Positions 27,099 to 35,640 of a stretch of DNA of 64,000 bases are shown here, piece by piece (positions within the stretch are counted from its first letter, which is position 1; each line of letters begins with the position of its first letter). The position numbers were made by a program, and so were the translations under genes. Under the pieces are notes generated by a model. That model was not told the origin of the DNA. It searched no databases and saw only the letters and a list, made by a program, of their open reading frames with translations. The stretch comes from a bacterium (lineage in GTDB: Bacteria; Bdellovibrionota_B; Oligoflexia; Silvanigrellales; Silvanigrellaceae). Location of the stretch: positions 47,782-111,781 of the forward strand of contig RGDM01000001.1 of the NCBI GenBank assembly GCA_009918675.1, given 5' to 3'.

Positions 27099-27785
27099 TC
27101 AAGGTTTAGGAAGTGAAGTCAGCACACTTAATAATTCCCTATGTGTCAACGCTGCGCAACGCGGTTCGCTTGACTGCAGCCCTTCATTGTAGCGAGTCCG
27201 CATCCAAACAGCCGAGCAGCCAGCTGCTGCTGCTGCCATCAACCCTCGATTTGAGTCCTCCAAGACGACAGCATGCGCTGGACTGAGAGAGAGCGACTCA
27301 AGAGCTTTGAGAAAGATATCGGGCGCAGGCTTCTTTCTGAGCTGCGGGTTCTTGCCAACAATCAAATCTAATTCCGTGAGAGGGAACCCGGCGGTGGCAA
27401 GAACTGCACGAATCTCAGCTTCAGAACTGTTGCTTGCGATGGCTACTTTTGCGCCTCGCAAATGCATCAACCGCACAAGTTCGCGTGTTTCTGAAAAGCA
27501 AGCCACCGGCCCAGTGCGAATTAATTCTGCATAGAGTTGAGCCTTTAGCGAGGCAATTTCTCCTTCGCTCACCCGCAAGCCATGAGTTGCGATTTCGCGC
27601 TGAGTGCCGTCACCCAGATGTGTAAATGACGGATAGTAAGCGTCCTCTTCAATCACATGACCGAAGGCCGCAAAAGCATCGCGATATGCCAAATAATGGA
27701 GGCGTTCGGTATCAGCAAAGCAGCCATCGAAGTCCCAAAGGAAACATTCGGCTGCCATAAGAGTCTGGTAAACTTTCTGTGTCAT
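27099..27785 (-). CDS. HAD-superfamily phosphatase
   Basis: A 228-residue subfamily I HAD hydrolase of the beta-phosphoglucomutase/phosphoglycolate phosphatase type. Motif I is LWDFDGCFADTERLHY (D-F-D). Motif II is VAIASNSSEAE. The motif III lysine is in RKKPAPDIFLKAL, and motif IV is AVVLEDSNRGLMAAAAAG. A helical cap sits between motifs I and II. ATG 27785 follows GGGGCC. The substrate cannot be assigned. It is divergent from fabF, with 93 bases between them. Confidence 0.85.
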   Translation of the reverse strand: MTQKVYQTLMAAECFLWDFDGCFADTERLHYLAYRDAFAAFGHVIEEDAYYPSFTHLGDGTQREIATHGLRVSEGEIASLKAQLYAELIRTGPVACFSETRELVRLMHLRGAKVAIASNSSEAEIRAVLATAGFPLTELDLIVGKNPQLRKKPAPDIFLKALESLSLSPAHAVVLEDSNRGLMAAAAAGCSAVWMRTRYNEGLQSSEPRCAALTHRELLSVLTSLPKP

Positions 27786-27878
27786 GAGGCCCCCGTTCTT
27801 GCGCAGGATTATACCCAAACGTATAGTCCGGCAACGCATTGGCTTGGCTTCTTGCCATCGCCCACGGAAAGGATGATC

Positions 27879-28942
27879 ATGAAACGAGTTGCAGTGACAG
27901 GTCTCGGTATTCTCTCTCCCGTTGGAAACAACCTCGAAAGCTGCTGGTCAGCCGTCCTCAATGGCGTGAGTGGCATCAGCAAAGTGACGCAAATAAACCT
28001 CGAGAAACAATCCGTACAAATTGGAGGTGAGTGTAAAAATTTCGACCCTGCGCCGTTCTTTTCGAATGAAAAAGAAGCCCGCCGCAACCAGCGTTTTGTG
28101 CAATTGTCAGTTGCCGCTGCCAAAATGGCAATGCAAGACGCAAACCTGGAGCTTACGGATGCCCTAAAAAATGAGACTGGCGTTTCGATTGGCGTTGGCG
28201 TCGGTGGTCTGTCATACCTAGAAGAGCAAATCGTCACCATGCAGGAAAAAGACCCTAGCCGTGTATCGCCGTTTACGATCCCCGGCTTCATCGCCAATAT
28301 GGCTGCCGGAATTACCGCCATGGAAACAGGCGCCAAAGGCCCGAATATTTGTGTCACAACTGCTTGTTTGATGACAAAAGAGAAGGATTTGTGATGGGTG
28401 AAGGTGCAGGCGTTTTAATTCTTGAGGACCTCGAATTTGCGAAAGCCCGAGGCGCTCGTATTTATGCCGAGCTTTGTGGGTATGGCATGAGCGGCGACGC
28501 CTATCACATGACCTCTCCGGCTCCCGGCGGCGAAGGAGCAGTGCGGGCGATGGCTCAAGCTCTCCAAACCGGAGGCCTGCGGCCGGAAGACATTGGCTAC
28601 ATTAATGCTCACGGAACTTCGACCGAGGCAAACGACGCCAATGAAACAGCCGCCATCAAAACTCTGTTCGGAGCGCATGCGCGCAATTTAAACATCAGCT
28701 CCACCAAAAGCATGACAGGACACTTGCTTGGAGCCGCGGGCGGAATTGAGGCGGTCTTTAGCGTCATGGCTCTTCACACAGGGCTTATTCCGCCAACGAT
28801 CAACCTGGAAAATCCTGATCCCGACTGCGATCTCAACTACACTCCCCACAAGGCAGTTGAGCGCCGCCTAAATGGGGTTCTTTCAAATTCATTTGGATTC
28901 GGCGGCACCAACGGATGCGTGGCGTTTCGCGCGTTCATCTAA
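27879..28942 (+). pseudogene. fabF: 3-oxoacyl-ACP synthase II (FabF), internal deletion with frameshift
   Basis: FabF elongates fatty acids by condensing malonyl-ACP with acyl-ACP. The 5' part reads normally from MKRVAVTGLGILSPVGNN to the active-site cysteine in ICVTTAC (about residue 162). The frame then leaves the family sequence and stops at 28394. A second frame resumes at [15 protein letters not shown] (about 28371) and runs to the normal C terminus, with both catalytic histidines in [11 protein letters not shown] and [10 protein letters not shown]. By comparison with the standard 413-residue protein about 58 residues after the cysteine are missing, so a deletion of 3n+1 bases is implied at about 28366-28370. 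The AGGAT start region is good. Either the gene is dead or the sequence here is misassembled. No second fabF is in the window. Confidence 0.9.
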
Positions 28943-28985
28943 AACTTGACGCGAGTGAAATCAGACACTGCACTTGCCTCTTTCC

Positions 28986-29016
28986 AAGGGTTCTTTAATC
29001 TTTAAAGGACCCTTTT
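28986..29016 (+). terminator. Rho-independent terminator after fabF
   Basis: Arms AAGGGTTCTTTAA and TTAAAGGACCCTT pair with one G-T wobble around a short loop and run into a T-rich tract, 44 bases after the fabF stop. Confidence 0.75.
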
Positions 29017-29052
29017 AATTTGAACTGCAACCTAAAAAAGAGAGGTGCACGT

Positions 29053-29508
29053 ATGAGTCAGTCTAAATCGCGTCGCGATGTGATTAAAATGAGTCTTGGA
29101 GTGCTTGTTGGATTGCCGGCAATCAGCGCGTTAAATGCCTGCACGCAGTGTTCCAAACCTTCGGAAAGCTCTTCTTCACCTGCAAACGCCCCAACCGCCG
29201 GAGCTGCTGAAGCCACCCCTGCTGCCGCAGGCGGTACTTCTGGCTCGGGCGGAGAGGCCCTGACGCTGGTGAGCGAAACCGACCCCATGGCAAGCGGCCT
29301 CAACTACAAACACGACAAAGCAAACGTCGCTGCAAATCTCCAGCAAGAGAAAAGCGGCGTTGCCTTCGCGAATCAGAATTGTGCAAGCTGCATTTTCTAT
29401 AAAGCCGCAGGACAAGTCGATGGTGTGGAAGTGGGTAGCTGCCAAGTGATTCAAAGCGGCAAAGTAAAATCAACGGGCTGGTGTTCTTCCTGGGGTAAGA
29501 AGGCCTAA
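29053..29508 (+). CDS. High-potential iron-sulfur protein (HiPIP), Tat-exported
   Basis: A 151-residue periplasmic electron carrier with one [4Fe-4S] cluster cycling between 3+ and 2+. The four ligands are Cys110, Cys113, Cys130 and Cys144, in NCASCIFYK, VEVGSCQV and STGWCSSWGKKA, the classic HiPIP pattern. The N terminus has a twin-arginine motif (SRRDVIKMS), needed for export of folded cofactor proteins. It is followed by LNAC near residue 30, which could be a lipobox, then a 40-residue Ser/Pro/Ala linker, as in surface-tethered lipoproteins. ATG 29053 follows AGAGGTG. It probably donates electrons to a terminal oxidase or c-type cytochrome pathway. Confidence 0.92.
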   Translation: MSQSKSRRDVIKMSLGVLVGLPAISALNACTQCSKPSESSSSPANAPTAGAAEATPAAAGGTSGSGGEALTLVSETDPMASGLNYKHDKANVAANLQQEKSGVAFANQNCASCIFYKAAGQVDGVEVGSCQVIQSGKVKSTGWCSSWGKKA

Positions 29509-29520
29509 GGCAGAAAGACC

Positions 29521-29597
29521 TGGTGACCCTTACGGGGTTCGAACCCGTGTTACCTCCGTGAAAGGGAGGTGTCCTGGACCGGCTAGACGAAAGGGTC
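29521..29597 (-). tRNA. tRNA-Glu (anticodon UUC)
   Basis: 77 bases with an encoded 3' CCA. The acceptor stem GACCCTT pairs with AAGGGTC. The anticodon stem CCTCC/GGAGG encloses CTTTCAC, giving anticodon UUC. The T arm is GGTTCGAACCC. Its D loop is one base longer than in the second copy. It lies antisense just after the HiPIP stop. Confidence 0.95.
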
Positions 29598-29602
29598 TCT
29601 GC

Positions 29603-29636
29603 AAAAAAGCGTTCCCGCTGAGGACGCTTTTTTTTT
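29603..29636 (+). terminator. Rho-independent terminator after HiPIP, on the far side of tRNA-Glu
   Basis: GCGT(T)CC and GGACGC form a hairpin flanked by six A on the left and nine T on the right. On the plus strand it ends transcripts from the HiPIP gene after they cross the tRNA-Glu gene in antisense. It can also fold on the minus strand, where it lies just upstream of that tRNA. Confidence 0.75.
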
Positions 29637-29694
29637 AGTTTAATCGAGAAAGCATCAGGCCAAAACGGCTAAAACCCCAAAAATGCCCAAAAAC

Positions 29695-29727
29695 AAAAAA
29701 ACCGCAGGATTTAACCTACGGTTTTTT
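29695..29727 (-). terminator. Rho-independent terminator directly abutting tRNA-Glu (second copy)
   Basis: On the minus strand AAAAAACCG-AGG and CCT-CGGTTTTTT pair with a single mismatch around a five-base loop. The hairpin begins right at the CCA end of the tRNA at 29727. Confidence 0.75.
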
Positions 29728-29802
29728 GGTGACCCTTACGGGATTCGAACCCGTGTCGCCTCCGTGAAAGGGAGGTGTCCTAGGCCTCTAGACGAAAGGG
29801 CC
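29727..29802 (-). tRNA. tRNA-Glu (anticodon UUC), second copy
   Basis: 76 bases with encoded CCA. The acceptor stem GGCCCTT pairs with AAGGGTC with one G-U pair. The anticodon arm is identical to the first copy (CTTTCAC, anticodon UUC). It has its own promoter upstream and a terminator at its 3' end, so it looks like a single-gene transcript. Confidence 0.95.
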
Positions 29803-29820
29803 GTCTCTAGCGCCTCGGGG

Positions 29821-29848
29821 ATTAGCTGATGCGTCCCCTCCTTGTCAA
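29821..29848 (-). promoter_or_regulatory. Promoter of tRNA-Glu (second copy)
   Basis: On the minus strand a consensus TTGACA is followed after 16 bases by GCTAAT, then a GC-rich discriminator (CCCCGAGG). The tRNA begins 18 bases downstream. The GC-rich discriminator is typical of growth-rate-controlled stable RNA promoters. Confidence 0.7.
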
Positions 29849-30062
29849 GCCTGATTAAAAAAAAAGAGAAATTTCAATAAAACGCTGAATATTTCAGCCG
29901 AATATCATCCACTGGACGCATTCTCGGTATCAAAACCTTCTATGGAGATTTCAAAAGATTCAAGGGTTCGAATTCTTCCGAGAGAGAATCCCTAATGGTA
30001 ATCTCTTTCCAGCATATTTTTAGGCTTGCTCATCACCTATAGTTATGAACGGAGAGAATATC

Positions 30063-32348
30063 ATGATTCAAGATCTGAATATGATGAAACGAGTTTACGA
30101 CAACATGTCAGCGCGTCTGCAAACAGCTCGTGGCGTGCTAAATCGCCCGCTCACTCTGACAGAAAAAATTCTTTACTCGCACTTGGCTCCCTCCGCCGAA
30201 ACACTCAAGGCAGAGAGCGTTCAGAATTTCGGACGGGGAAAGAACTACGTTGATTTCTATCCCGACCGAGTTGCAATGCAAGATGCCACGGCCCAGATGG
30301 CATTACTGCAATTCATGTCGGCAGGAATTCCTAAAGTTGCAGTTCCATCAACCGTGCATTGCGACCACCTTATCCAAGCCGAAAATGGTGCAAAGTCGGA
30401 CCTTGCTGCTGCCAACAAAGACAACGCTGAAGTTTACGAATTTCTGTCTTCAGTCTCGCTTAAATATGGCATCGGTTTCTGGAAACCAGGTGCAGGAATT
30501 ATTCATCAAGTGGTTCTTGAGAACTATGCATTTCCGGGCGGGATGATGATCGGAACCGACTCCCATACACCAAACGCAGGTGGCTTGGGCATGCTCGCAA
30601 TCGGCGTTGGTGGCGCGGATGCCGTTGATGTCATGGCTGGCATGGCCTGGGAATTGAAATGGCCAAAGGTCATTGGCGTCAAACTCACAGGTTCGCTCAA
30701 GGGATGGACTTCACCCAAAGACGTCATCCTGAAACTCGCGGGCATCCTCACGGTCAAGGGCGGAACAGGCGCTATTGTTGAATATTTCGGCCCTGGCTGC
30801 GCCTCACTCTCGTGCACCGGCAAAGGCACAATTTGCAACATGGGTGCTGAAATTGGTGCTACAACCTCAGTGTTTCCGTTCGACTCACGCATGGCTGACT
30901 ATCTGCGTAAAACCGGCCGCGACTCTGTTGCACAGATGGCAGAGAAAAATGCAGAGCTCCTGCGTGCAGACATTGATGTCGAAAAGAACCCAGAGAAGTA
31001 TTTCGATCAAGTCATCGAAATCAATCTTGATACTCTGCAACCTCATATCAATGGTCCGTTTACCCCCGACCGCGCATTCCCGATCAGCGAATTCGCGAAA
31101 GCCGTCAAGGATAACAATTGGCCAGAGAAACTGACAGTTGCTTTGATTGGTTCGTGTACTAATTCCTCGTACGAAGACATCGACCGCGTTGCAAATATTG
31201 CACGTGCTGCGGCAGCTCGGGGCCTCAGAGCAAAGGCCGAATTTACAATCACTCCTGGCTCAGAACAGGTCCGCGCAACGATCGAGCGCGACGGACAGCT
31301 CGCAGCGCTCGAAGCGATTGGCGGCAAAGTGCTGGCGAACGCATGCGGACCATGCATTGGTCAGTGGAAGCGTCACGACGTTAAAGATGGCACGGCCAAC
31401 TCAATCATCACATCTTTCAATCGTAACTTTACTGCACGCAACGATGGCAACCCTCAAACTCACGCATTTGTTGCCTCACCTGAAACAGTTGTTGCGCTTG
31501 CTCTTGGAGGGTCACTCAGCTTTGACTTCACTCAAGACACTCTGACGAACGACAAGGGCGAAGCAGTCAAGCTCGAAGCTCCTCAAGGCCTCGACTTGCC
31601 CGCAAAAGGATTTGTTCCTGATGAAGTTGGCTTTGTTCCGCCTGCAACAGATGGCTCAGCGGTCAACGTTGCAATCAATCCAGCCTCGGATCGCTTGCAA
31701 GCATTGAGCGCATTTAGCAAGCCTGACACAAGCAAAGACTTTAAAGACCTTGCCCTGCTCATTAAGGCAAAAGGAAAGTGCACCACCGACCACATCTCGG
31801 CGGCTGGCAAGTGGCTCAAATATCGTGGCCATCTCGACAACATCTCAAACAACTTGCTGATCACTGCAACGAACGCCTTTAATGATAAAATGGATTCAGT
31901 TCTGAATGTTTCCAAAAACTCATTCGCAGGCGTGCCGCAGGTTGCTCGTGATTTGAAGGCGCAAAAGATCGGCTGGATTGTTGTTGGTGAAGAAAACTAT
32001 GGTGAGGGTTCGTCGCGCGAACACGCCGCCATGGAACCTCGCTTCCTCGGTGGGCGCGCCATCATCACCAAGAGCTTTGCTCGCATTCACGAAACCAACT
32101 TGAAGAAACAAGGAATGTTGCCACTCACCTTTGCGAACCCTGAAGATTACGCAAAGATTCGAGAAAATGACCGATTCGATTTGGACGTCGAAAACCTTGC
32201 TCCCGGCAAGTCACTTACGCTGACTGTAAAGCATGCCGACGATAGCAAAGATATCGTTACCCTCAACCACACCTTCAACGATCAGCAGATCGGTTGGTTT
32301 AAAGCAGGAAGCGCGCTCAACCTTATTGCCGCGAGCCAGAAAAAGTAA
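30063..32348 (+). CDS. acnA: Aconitate hydratase
   Basis: This [4Fe-4S] TCA-cycle enzyme interconverts citrate and isocitrate (761 residues). It is the mitochondrial-type aconitase by its length and wording. Visible landmarks are [33 protein letters not shown], the cluster cysteine in [12 protein letters not shown], the paired cysteines in [24 protein letters not shown], and the swivel-domain [22 protein letters not shown] 30063 follows GGAGAG; an in-frame ATG at 30045 has no such site. The symbol is generic, since subfamily naming varies. It is monocistronic, with a strong terminator after it. Its cluster would be supplied by the Suf system in this window. Confidence 0.95.
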   Translation: MIQDLNMMKRVYDNMSARLQTARGVLNRPLTLTEKILYSHLAPSAETLKAESVQNFGRGKNYVDFYPDRVAMQDATAQMALLQFMSAGIPKVAVPSTVHCDHLIQAENGAKSDLAAANKDNAEVYEFLSSVSLKYGIGFWKPGAGIIHQVVLENYAFPGGMMIGTDSHTPNAGGLGMLAIGVGGADAVDVMAGMAWELKWPKVIGVKLTGSLKGWTSPKDVILKLAGILTVKGGTGAIVEYFGPGCASLSCTGKGTICNMGAEIGATTSVFPFDSRMADYLRKTGRDSVAQMAEKNAELLRADIDVEKNPEKYFDQVIEINLDTLQPHINGPFTPDRAFPISEFAKAVKDNNWPEKLTVALIGSCTNSSYEDIDRVANIARAAAARGLRAKAEFTITPGSEQVRATIERDGQLAALEAIGGKVLANACGPCIGQWKRHDVKDGTANSIITSFNRNFTARNDGNPQTHAFVASPETVVALALGGSLSFDFTQDTLTNDKGEAVKLEAPQGLDLPAKGFVPDEVGFVPPATDGSAVNVAINPASDRLQALSAFSKPDTSKDFKDLALLIKAKGKCTTDHISAAGKWLKYRGHLDNISNNLLITATNAFNDKMDSVLNVSKNSFAGVPQVARDLKAQKIGWIVVGEENYGEGSSREHAAMEPRFLGGRAIITKSFARIHETNLKKQGMLPLTFANPEDYAKIRENDRFDLDVENLAPGKSLTLTVKHADDSKDIVTLNHTFNDQQIGWFKAGSALNLIAASQKK

Positions 32349-32377
32349 TCATCACTGTCTGGATGCAATTTTACCGG

Positions 32378-32409
32378 GGCGATCCGCACGAGGATCGCCT
32401 CTTTTTTTC
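32378..32409 (+). terminator. Rho-independent terminator of aconitase
   Basis: A perfect 8-base GC-rich stem (GGCGATCC and GGATCGCC) with a six-base loop is followed by TCTTTTTTT, 29 bases after the stop. Confidence 0.92.
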
Positions 32410-32470
32410 AGAGATCTGCGCAAAACGAGGTACTTAATCAGCAATTGCAAACAACATTCTCTGAGGATTC

Positions 32471-33655
32471 TTATTTAATATTTGCAAAACCGAGTGGAAC
32501 TCCGACATGGGCATTCACGGTTGCTCGTTGCCACTCCACATTTGCTTTTGGCAAACCTTTACTAGGCCCAGCAAGAACGACGTCCACACTATACGCATTA
32601 TTCAAAACCGGAATAACCTGCACCTGCTTGGGCTTCAGAGTTCGGATGTCAAGCAACACGCGACCAATGAGATTATCAGGATTAGGCGCAACTTGATTGT
32701 GCATGAAGTTGCCTAGACCGTGAAAAACAACTCCAGTGCGCTCCGCATTTGCGGGAATCACTTTTACACCAGCCCAAGTATGCGGACCACTGGCAAAAAC
32801 AACGTTTCCAGAGTATTCGCGGATAAATTTTTCAGCCCAGTTTTTACCACGCAAGAATGCATCACTCCCCTGCGAGTGAACCGATAAAATCCGCAAATCA
32901 CCTTGCGCATCTCTCATTGCATTCATCAGCGACTGAACATTTGCTTCACACATTGAATCAACACAATCCCAGTTCTGGAATGCAACGGAAGCAAAAATAA
33001 CTTTCACCAATCGCCCCTTGATTGTGAAAGTCAGCAGACTGGGGGAACTCACAAAACCTGCACCAGGTCCCACACCATGCCACAAGAATTGTTTACCGTT
33101 TGACAGTATCTTCATATTCTTCTGTGTTGAAATTGCGCCGCTCGTTGACTCCCCCGCCGGACCTTCAGCTTTGCTGCAATCTTCAGAATGATTGTTTGCC
33201 AAACCGAACAAATTAAAGCCGTGATTAAAAGCTTCGGTTATAGCCACAGGACTCGACAAAAATGCATAATCGACATTGTAGTACCCATTGCATTTTGAAC
33301 CGACTGCTGACTCCCAATTCACAAAATTCAAATCACCTTTTAAGATTGAGCGCGTGGGATCAAATTTCTTAAGTGCTGCAGCCATCCCAGAAACGGGTGG
33401 CGTTGCGGCTTTTAAATTCGACCAAGCTGTATCGCCGACACCGCGAATATCAAGATAATCTGCACCGGCCGCAAACGGCAGTGCTGGGCGAACCGAGGGA
33501 TCATCATTCAAACGCAGAGAGTAGTCGACATCCTGCTCAGCAACCGCCAGAACATCCGAACCCTCGACCCACTTCGGGTTCTTCTTGCACGCTGGAAAAA
33601 AAAAGAAAACGACACAGGATCCAAGCGAAGTCATTGCATGTTTCTTGATTCTCAT
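32471..33655 (-). CDS. CapA/PgsA-family lipoprotein (metallophosphatase-like)
   Basis: A 394-residue protein of the CapA/PGA_cap family, which has a calcineurin-like fold and is linked to poly-gamma-glutamate capsule or peptidoglycan-related work. Visible family segments are LKGDLNFVNWESAV, LFGLANNHSEDC, LRILSVHSQGSDAF and VVFASGPHTWAGVKVI, with the expected Asn/His pattern (NNH, H-S-Q, G-P-H). The signal ends in FFPAC, a lipobox. ATG 33655 is chosen because it gives a signal peptide; the frame opens 43 codons earlier without export features. It is the last gene of a minus-strand envelope group. Substrate unknown. Confidence 0.78.
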   Translation of the reverse strand: MRIKKHAMTSLGSCVVFFFFPACKKNPKWVEGSDVLAVAEQDVDYSLRLNDDPSVRPALPFAAGADYLDIRGVGDTAWSNLKAATPPVSGMAAALKKFDPTRSILKGDLNFVNWESAVGSKCNGYYNVDYAFLSSPVAITEAFNHGFNLFGLANNHSEDCSKAEGPAGESTSGAISTQKNMKILSNGKQFLWHGVGPGAGFVSSPSLLTFTIKGRLVKVIFASVAFQNWDCVDSMCEANVQSLMNAMRDAQGDLRILSVHSQGSDAFLRGKNWAEKFIREYSGNVVFASGPHTWAGVKVIPANAERTGVVFHGLGNFMHNQVAPNPDNLIGRVLLDIRTLKPKQVQVIPVLNNAYSVDVVLAGPSKGLPKANVEWQRATVNAHVGVPLGFANIK

Positions 33656-33681
33656 TGCCTTCGCCTCAGCAAAATACGGTT

Positions 33682-34407
33682 TCAGTAGAGACCGCAGGAT
33701 TTTAAATTTGCATAATATCCTACGACATTTCCCGCATACATCCGGGCGTACACGCTGCCATTGTATCGAAACGCGAGATCCCACAACGAGTTTGAATAAC
33801 CAGTCTTATCAGCAATCACTCGTAATGAATATTGAAGATTTGTAAGTATGTTAAAAGAAATTCCTTCCCACCGAGAGTCGCTACTCGAAAGGACTCGTCC
33901 ATTTTCATCAATGGCGGTAATGATCTGACCTATTCCAATTCCATTGCAGGTGCGGCCATAACAAGAATCCGGCAGCGAACCCATTTTAGTTTCCTGCTCG
34001 GTTTTGGCCATTAATGCTAAGGCAGGATGAATACCGTGAGCCTCAGCCCAACGCTTAAATTTGATCCCGGCGCTCGAGTTGTTTTCCATGACAGCTTTGT
34101 CAAAACATTTTTTTAAAAATCTTGCGCGCGCACACAAGGGGCGAATGGCCTGCGACTTGCTACCCAACAATGTTTGCGACTCCGACCGATCTGGTTTCGC
34201 ATAAGTTCTTTTGTTATAACTGTCATATGTAGTGTAATCTGTCGTTCCCGGTTTTTGTTCCCAACTATTTTCACAAAGACTCAATGGCTCAGACTCCGGC
34301 AACGAGGCATCCAATTTCGATTGTGTGGATGTTGAACTTGAGGGTTTGCAACTTTGCAAGAGAGCAAAGAAAAATGCGCAGAAAAAAAATCTTCCGAAAA
34401 AACCCAT
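33682..34407 (-). CDS. Lysozyme-like lipoprotein
   Basis: A 241-residue lipoprotein (signal ending FALLQSC, lipidated Cys20) with a Ser-rich linker. The C-terminal 130 residues resemble a lysozyme-fold transglycosylase: HGIHPALALMAKTEQETKMG holds a likely catalytic glutamate, followed by NGIGIGQI in place of GLxQI, then DLAFRYNGS and YAGNVVGYYANLK as in goose-type or SLT domains. Several cysteines suggest disulfides. ATG 34407 is selected because GGGAG lies seven bases upstream. It probably acts on peptidoglycan from the envelope. The exact family is not recognised. Confidence 0.68.
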   Translation of the reverse strand: MGFFGRFFFCAFFFALLQSCKPSSSTSTQSKLDASLPESEPLSLCENSWEQKPGTTDYTTYDSYNKRTYAKPDRSESQTLLGSKSQAIRPLCARARFLKKCFDKAVMENNSSAGIKFKRWAEAHGIHPALALMAKTEQETKMGSLPDSCYGRTCNGIGIGQIITAIDENGRVLSSSDSRWEGISFNILTNLQYSLRVIADKTGYSNSLWDLAFRYNGSVYARMYAGNVVGYYANLKSCGLY

Positions 34408-34492
34408 GAATGTCTCCCACACAGCAGAAATGGGTATCGGATTTTTTTTCTAAGACTTGAGATTTTCACTCAATCACATTTATTACAATAAG

Positions 34493-35545
34493 TTATCTAG
34501 TAAGAGCATTTTTAACAAGTGCACATAAAACTCGATCAATGTCATGATCTGCAATAACAGGTGTTTGAGAATTCATGCCCAAGGGAAACGGCTGGCCTCC
34601 CATCTTTTTTTGATATGCAGTCCAATATTCAATCTCTGAGCTCGGCAACCGCGATTCAGAAATAGGCGATTGATTGCCTTGTGCATCCAAACCAAAACGC
34701 CCAGCAAGGGCTCCATAATTGGCCTTGTCAAGAAGTTTGACAAGTGTTGATGCCAACGGCTTGAGCGAAGCTTTCCCAAAGGCTTCGGCAGATTCAAAAA
34801 TCGGAGGAATATGCGGAGTCACATCGTCGCCATACAAGGTATTCGAAGCGCGTCCGGCAAAACGTTCGTCAAACGCAGATTTGAATTGAGAATCGCCGGG
34901 ATTTGGTGCCTGAAAAGCATAGACACGAATGACTTTCATGCCCTCGCTTTCGGCAAGCCATGCAGCGTATTGGCTCAGAACTCCACCCAAGCTGTGAGAT
35001 GCAAAAACAATGCTTTTACCGGCCTCAGTTGCTTCTTTAAGGGCGTTTCTCACACGTGCCCAACTGAGGTAGAAATTAATCAGAAAGCCTTCGTGAACCC
35101 AACCGGGAAGTCCATGCTTGTCACCCTTGGTGGTAAAGAACGTTCCGTTCAAAACATAATCAAGAACATCTTCGGTTCCCCGGTAGAGGACAAGAACTTG
35201 ATCATCAAATTCGAGAAGCGTTGAGTGCAAACCAAACGGTTTTGCAACAAAATCAAGAACCCGTTGTGGTTTGACCGCTAGACTCTGCCAGGCCTGGTTG
35301 CGAAGATCATCTGTGAGTTGAACTGTTCTCGCGAACCACGCAGCGGAAGTCATGTTGACGCGGTCGAATGCACGAGCGTGCTCGCTCATGAAATCCATTG
35401 AAGGAACAAATTGGCAGGGTGGCTCTTGGGTTTTGACTTGCGTCTGCAGCGAGCCATCCGCAGAGTCGGCATATATTGCAAGTGGTTGCAACAAAAGCGA
35501 GACAAACAAGATTCGACTCGTGAAAAAATATGGACCCTGCTTCAT
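34493..35545 (-). CDS. Exported class 3 lipase
   Basis: A 350-residue alpha/beta hydrolase of the lipase class 3 group, with a Sec signal peptide (ILFVSLLLQPLAIYA). The nucleophile elbow is FASHSLGGVLSQYAA, with Ser185. The first position of GxSxG is Ser, as seen in some class 3 enzymes. LVLYRGTEDVLDYV is the usual strand before the lid, and VYAFQAPNPGDSQF with DDVTPHIPP gives the aspartate and following segment. A final histidine is plausible in IADHDIDRVL. The ATG at 35545 follows GGGGAG. It likely hydrolyses lipids outside the cytoplasm. Confidence 0.85.
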   Translation of the reverse strand: MKQGPYFFTSRILFVSLLLQPLAIYADSADGSLQTQVKTQEPPCQFVPSMDFMSEHARAFDRVNMTSAAWFARTVQLTDDLRNQAWQSLAVKPQRVLDFVAKPFGLHSTLLEFDDQVLVLYRGTEDVLDYVLNGTFFTTKGDKHGLPGWVHEGFLINFYLSWARVRNALKEATEAGKSIVFASHSLGGVLSQYAAWLAESEGMKVIRVYAFQAPNPGDSQFKSAFDERFAGRASNTLYGDDVTPHIPPIFESAEAFGKASLKPLASTLVKLLDKANYGALAGRFGLDAQGNQSPISESRLPSSEIEYWTAYQKKMGGQPFPLGMNSQTPVIADHDIDRVLCALVKNALTR

Positions 35546-35640
35546 GCATTCTCCCCAATCAAGTTCACTCGGTTTATGAGAGATCATGAATGGAGTGTCT
35601 CAAAGCGATTAAGGACTCACAAGGGGACTGTTGCTTCTTT

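Noticed and set aside
28349..28942. Programmed frameshift as explanation for split fabF
   Set aside because: About 58 conserved residues are absent at the junction, so no shift of one base could restore the protein, and no slippery heptamer is seen.
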